Below are positions 62,601-64,000 of a DNA stretch of 64,000 nucleotides, one piece after another. This stretch comes from Winogradskyella sp. J14-2. GTDB lineage: Bacteria > Bacteroidota > Bacteroidia > Flavobacteriales > Flavobacteriaceae. Position numbers and translations under genes: made by a program. The notes beneath the pieces were generated by a model. It saw nothing but the letters and a program-made list of their open reading frames with translations. It was not told the origin of the DNA and ran no database searches. The stretch's first letter is position 1. Every line of letters starts with the position of its first letter. Where the stretch lies: the NCBI RefSeq assembly GCF_001971725.1, contig NZ_CP019388.1, positions 2,622,501 through 2,686,500 of the forward strand, given 5' to 3'.

Positions 62601-62872
62601 TCAGATTTAAAAATATTAACAATATTAAGCTGAGCGTCTTCTTCAAGAATCAGCATGTATTTACTCTTGTGCAACAGTGCTTTTATCTGTTGTTGTTTGT
62701 TTTTAGAAGATTTTGCGTTTTTATAAATCGTATCAACAAGCTCTGCAGCACTTTTGGTTAGGCCTTCATTTTCTAGTTGTATCACCTTTTTCCACAGGTC
62801 ATCAAGGTTGTCTTGGGCTTGAGAAAAGGAAGCAAAGCAAATGAGCATTAGGATTGGTATATAGTTTTTCAT
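56618..62872 (-). CDS. Alpha-2-macroglobulin family protein with thioester motif
   Basis: A 2084-residue exported protein of the bacterial alpha-2-macroglobulin family, which trap proteases. The signal peptide starts at ATG 62872 (MKNYIPILMLICFASFSQAQ); a frame reaching 62926 would add 18 unsupported residues. Segments in order include MG-like beta-sandwich domains with the macroglobulin block FLFTDRSIYRPGQTAYFKGIV (near 615-635), bait-region-like sequence, FNFKAPEALTKWKLQL, TSNPAWYAVQALPYLMEYPYDCNEQTFSRY with the thioester CxEQ (Cys near residue 1522), and alpha-alpha-barrel repeats. Three in-frame palindromic repeats (57405-57434, 57882-57908 and 58391-58455) encode extra segments. Single gene, convergent with the SDR, divergent from the TPR gene. 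Confidence 0.92.
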   Translation of the reverse strand: MKNYIPILMLICFASFSQAQDNLDDLWKKVIQLENEGLTKSAAELVDTIYKNAKSSKNKQQQIKALLHKSKYMLILEEDAQLNIVNIFKSEIEATKDIPAQRLLENMLATMYWQYFQQNRYKFYNRSKTEEKVSDDFRTWDLETLFNEIHVYYQRSLKNGLLLQQESLENYSVLLNEYKNSKIYRPTLFDLLSHNALQFYKTDENSITKPAYQFKIDNPSFLDDSEVFINLKLSSKDSTNLELNTLKVYQNLLKFHRKDKQSKAFVNVDIERLNFVLQHATFDKKEDVLIKTLTTNAEALKASPLSALYNYETANLYQQQGFEYDSEILNTEVNEKNRWKNKEAIDLCNKVIAAFPESDGAKKCEILKQQILQPSLGLQAEEFISVNTPSRILVNYKNLAELDFNIYKVDINQLEIFNKKNNTEQRLEFFSKLKPIHKFTSNLKSEDDFQQHSTEIVIPKLANGFYLIKADTNKDNVFAVTHIQITDFALLERIQNEAIHYQLINRNNGEPISDASIKIFYTNNRNKSFSKNLKTDRFGKFNFKKDRNYYRQVEIKVDHNNNEAYFGDYYFSRAYKPRKNTDTQYNVFLFTDRSIYRPGQTAYFKGIVTATKNDKTEVYANEKATVRLKNVNGEVVSEQALETNEFGSVAGEFILPNDGLTGSFTIEMVCGKKGYTYFSVEEYKRPKFKPEFQPITETFKVNDSITVNGKAVAFAGSNITDAKVVYRVKRQVQYPSWWYWRRPDYYSSEAQEITFGEGTTNDKGEFEITFKALPDESVSKDNLPVFNYEVTADITDINGETRSTSTVVNVGYHAMTLEITNPNQIDKTKKEVEISLNSKNLNGQEVPAKGTLKIYKLQAPDYVLRARPWDAPDFQIISKEEFKRIFPHDPYNDEHLSINWDKGEEVFSTNFDTEKQKTITLKKLKKWNSGQYIIIAESKDKFGADVKAEAYTNLFSEKDKTVADHQLFEATLDKDSYKAGDVAKLTIGSAAKDITVTVEVEKDNNIIVTQLVKLNNSKQTISIPVLEDDLGGFEVHTSFAAYNSYVYQSFRVNVPYPKTDLEIETTTFRDKLQPGQDETWSFKIKGPKGDKVSAELLASMYDASLDEFRGHNWSFSPIKRPYYNGRLNKNGGRSFGTTSFRLFNRFAYPNSIESQSYDQLDWFGLYFGYGSSRMRSLLARAPGVKYENYKDTPEEYLIITEDEIGNVEVQEADMGIEYMNASGRANDSVHFKSEGKFTTSDNLEDPEYYIKMEKAKIVPKKETIQIRKNLNETAFFFPQLQTNEDGNVSFNFKAPEALTKWKLQLLAHTKTLESSVKQLEAVTQKELMVIPNAPRFLREGDQITISTKIANLTEKELSGIATLVLTDAITGSDISYDLVIKSLDYRTTESKYKANEAFSVDAKGNTQVSWSLAIPKGLQAVQYQIIAKSGDFSDGEQNALPVLSNRMLVTETLPMWIRSNETKTFTLDKLAKLGTEALEVQENGHKNVSSSTLRHHKLTLEMTSNPAWYAVQALPYLMEYPYDCNEQTFSRYYANALAQHIVTSNPKIEAVFNQWASSTSANSLLSNLEKNQELKSLLIQETPWLRDAQSETEQKKRIGLLFDLNKMNNELNSALRKLKQNQLPSGAWPWFNGGYANRFITQHIISGFGHLKHLSVTSSEVEMSMIKNAIQYLDTEFVKEYKDIKKYNKDADLSKDHLSYTQLHYMYVRSFYPEVKASKEVETIMDYYKSQMQKYWLKRSLYAKGLMTLTLHRMNDDATAGKILKSLKENSITSDELGMYWKANTNSWYWHQAPIETQALLIEAFSEVGVASYDVTLSAVEAQKETTNIVDNLKIWLLKNKQTNKWKTTKATTEAVYALLLQGISWLDASEMVDVKVGNETINPSTLDNVKVEAGTGYYKTSWTGEEITAEQANVTISKKGDGIAWGALYWQYFEDLDKITSAETPLKLSKKLFLKSNTDKGEEISEINKDTKLNVGDLVRVRIELRSDRDMEFVHLKDMRAAGFEPINVLSQYKWQDGLGYYESTKDAATNFFMDYLPKGVYVFEYDLRVNNAGDMSNGISTIQSMYAPEFSSHSEGVRVTVE
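57405..57434 (-). repeat. Palindromic repeat inserted in frame in the alpha-2-macroglobulin gene (copy B)
   Basis: On the coding strand the sequence reads GTCACGCTGAGCGCAGTCG plus AAGCG. It encodes part of SYDVTLSAVEAQKE between AFSEVGVA and TTNIVDNLKIWLL. The core GAGCGCAGTCGA matches the intergenic repeat at 51154-51180. Confidence 0.75.
57882..57908 (-). repeat. Palindromic repeat inserted in frame in the alpha-2-macroglobulin gene (copy C)
   Basis: Coding strand GTCACATCGAGCGAAGTCG plus AGATGTC. It encodes SVTSSEVEMS in the helix that follows SGFGHLKHL. It shares the GAGCGnAGTCGA core with copy B and with the purK-purE spacer repeats. Confidence 0.75.
58391..58455 (-). repeat. Nested hairpin repeat inserted in frame in the alpha-2-macroglobulin gene (copy D)
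   Basis: Outer arms CTGAGGGTACTCGAAG (58392-58407) and CTTCGAGGGCCTCAG (58435-58449) pair with a small central mismatch. Inner arms GACACA (58407-58412) and TGTGTC (58417-58422) form a second hairpin. It encodes about 20 residues (GTEALEVQENGHKNVSSSTL) shortly before the thioester motif. Confidence 0.7.
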
Positions 62873-62997
62873 AAGTATTATAATTTTCTGTAAAATACCT
62901 TCAAAAGACGCACCAAACAAAGTCATAAAGCGTCAAAAGGGCATTTGGGTGAGTTAAGTTAAACAATTTGTGAGTGAATGCGCTCGTTATTATATTG

Positions 62998-63005
62998 TAT
63001 TTTTG
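62998..63005 (+). promoter_or_regulatory. Predicted -7 element of the TPR protein gene
   Basis: TATTTTTG matches TAnnTTTG and lies 19 bases before the ATG at 63025. TTTG at 62967-62970 is too far to be a good -33 box. Confidence 0.5.
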
Positions 63006-63024
63006 TAAAAAATAGTCTTAAGGT

Positions 63025-63978
63025 ATGAATAAGTTTCTATTGATTTTTTTAATGTCTGCCTACTGCTTTGCGCAATCATCTAAAGAGAAAGCAAAAACAT
63101 ATTTAATAGAAAAGAATTATAACAAAGCACAGCAAGAACTCACCACTTTTTTAGAGGCTAATCCTAGTGATACTGAGGCTATTGAGCTATTAGGAGACGC
63201 GTATGGTTACCAAAAAAAATGGGACAACGCTGTGGAGCAATACAAAATTTTAAAAGATAATTACCCTAAAAATGCTAATTATCATTATAAGTATGGTGGT
63301 GCTTTAGGTATGAAGGCTCTTAGCATAAGTAAGCTAAAAGCCCTTGGTATTATTGGCGACGTTAAGCAAGCTTTTTTAAAGGCTGCAGAGTTAGATGAAA
63401 AACATATTGATACTCGTTGGGCTTTGGTAGAGTTGTATGTGTCTCTTCCTGGTATTGTTGGCGGAAGCAACTCTAAAGCCTTAAAATATGCTAACGAGCT
63501 TCAAAATCTATCTAAGGTTGACGGCTATCTAGCAAAAGGTTATGTTTATGAATATGATGATGAACCAGAACTGGCCGAAAAGTATTATAAATTGGCTATC
63601 GAAGTAGGAGGCTCTGTTACATGTTATGAAAAATTAACCAATTTTTATGAGACTAATAATCAGCCAGATAAAGCTATTGGGAACCTAGAAGAAGCGCAAA
63701 AAAAACACCAACGCAATGCCATGCACTACCAAATAGGTAAAGTTTGCGCAGATTATAATATTCAATTAGAGAAAGGCGAAAAATGTTTAAAAGCTTATTT
63801 GTATAACCACTCTGCAAAAGATGGTGTACCAAAGGCATGGGCTTATTATCGTTTGGCTCAAATCTACAAGCATAAGAAAGATAAAACTGAAGCTTTAAAA
63901 TGGATAAACAAAGCTATAGTGGGCTTGCCAGAAATTGAGGTGTTTCATGACGAAAAAGCTGCAATATCAGAGTTGTAG
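63025..63978 (+). CDS. Exported tetratricopeptide repeat protein
   Basis: A 317-residue helical repeat protein. The signal peptide is NKFLLIFLMSAYCFAQ. TPR-type helix pairs are visible: AKTYLIEKNYNKAQQELTTFLEANP, AIELLGDAYGYQKKWDNAVEQYKIL, and later units near 105-140, 180-210 and 270-305 (AWAYYRLAQIYKHKKDKTEALKWINKAI). It is a periplasmic scaffold by inference; the partner is unknown. The gene is complete, with a stop at 63976-63978, and is the last in the window. It diverges from the alpha-2-macroglobulin gene across 152 bases. Confidence 0.88.
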   Translation: MNKFLLIFLMSAYCFAQSSKEKAKTYLIEKNYNKAQQELTTFLEANPSDTEAIELLGDAYGYQKKWDNAVEQYKILKDNYPKNANYHYKYGGALGMKALSISKLKALGIIGDVKQAFLKAAELDEKHIDTRWALVELYVSLPGIVGGSNSKALKYANELQNLSKVDGYLAKGYVYEYDDEPELAEKYYKLAIEVGGSVTCYEKLTNFYETNNQPDKAIGNLEEAQKKHQRNAMHYQIGKVCADYNIQLEKGEKCLKAYLYNHSAKDGVPKAWAYYRLAQIYKHKKDKTEALKWINKAIVGLPEIEVFHDEKAAISEL

Positions 63979-64000
63979 TACAGACTACATAAATAATAGT

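Noticed and set aside
62873..62926. Upstream start for the alpha-2-macroglobulin gene
   Set aside because: The extra 18 residues precede a clear signal peptide starting at 62872; signal peptides should be at the N-terminus.
1..64000. CRISPR arrays, insertion sequences, prophage or integrase genes
   Set aside because: I found no regularly spaced repeats, transposase, integrase or phage structural gene. The repeats present are palindromic elements without a coding part.

Overview
This window is a stretch of a Flavobacteriaceae (Bacteroidota) chromosome, probably a marine gliding genus related to Winogradskyella, Olleya or Lacinutrix. The genus is inferred from gene content and was not tested. 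The evidence is low G+C DNA, promoters of the Bacteroidota type (TAnnTTTG at -7, sometimes TTG/TTTG at -33), few purine-rich ribosome binding sites, a type IX secretion and gliding locus (porV, porU, gldJ), T9SS C-terminal sorting domains, a fused hpt-adk gene and a 949-residue one-chain glycine dehydrogenase. Almost everything is housekeeping or conserved accessory DNA. I see no insertion sequence, prophage, CRISPR array or plasmid feature.

Layout. 1-430: 3' end of a 23S rRNA gene, 5S rRNA and terminator. 498-8009: PIF1-like helicase, acyl-CoA dehydrogenase, anmK, amino-acid dehydrogenase, nhaD. 8073-11282: exbB, exbD, tonB-like and folC in one direction. 11345-11533: two tRNA-Val genes (anticodons TAC and GAC). 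11569-20071: murF and gldJ on the minus strand diverge from porU and porV. 20147-25800: cdd, pdhA, pdhC, then an M28 peptidase, an SDR and a HAD phosphatase gene broken by an in-frame stop. 25828-29853: a secreted FG-GAP/UnbV/haloperoxidase fusion. 29881-37175: SprT-like, mannose-1-phosphate guanylyltransferase, DUF389, mlaF/mlaE (minus), a PafA-like phosphatase and a nuclease. 37234-42781 (minus): glycosyltransferase, methyltransferase, KAS III-like enzyme, gcvP. 42905-46836: UbiA-like membrane protein, ECF sigma factor with a small anti-sigma-like protein, and a GbsR-controlled membrane/methyltransferase operon. 46930-52391: small T9SS protein, LAS-type peptidase, M3 peptidase, purE, purK. 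52544-56499: hpt-adk, four-helix-bundle protein, obgE, DUF4136 lipoprotein, SDR. 56618-63978: very large alpha-2-macroglobulin and a TPR protein.

How genes work together. PorU and PorV form part of the machinery that releases and anchors T9SS cargo, and two likely cargo proteins lie in the same window. ExbB/ExbD/TonB energise outer-membrane uptake. PdhA/PdhC are two of the pyruvate dehydrogenase subunits (E1 beta is not here). PurK/PurE and Hpt/Adk serve purine synthesis and salvage. The PafA-like phosphatase and the exported nuclease, 8 bp apart, may cooperate in phosphate or nucleic-acid scavenging.

Most interesting signals. First, three palindromic repeat sequences lie in frame inside the alpha-2-macroglobulin gene and add peptide segments; two share a GAGCGnAGTCGA-like core with intergenic repeats. 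Second, a GbsR-family regulator gene lies between two operators with identical half-sites and spacing, one of them overlapping the -33 box of its own promoter. Third, two genes are interrupted by one in-frame stop each, one of them inside the GbsR-linked operon. Fourth, the FG-GAP/UnbV repeat protein is fused to a vanadium-haloperoxidase-type domain. I found no clearly new multi-gene system; the GbsR-linked operon is the best candidate for an undescribed functional unit.
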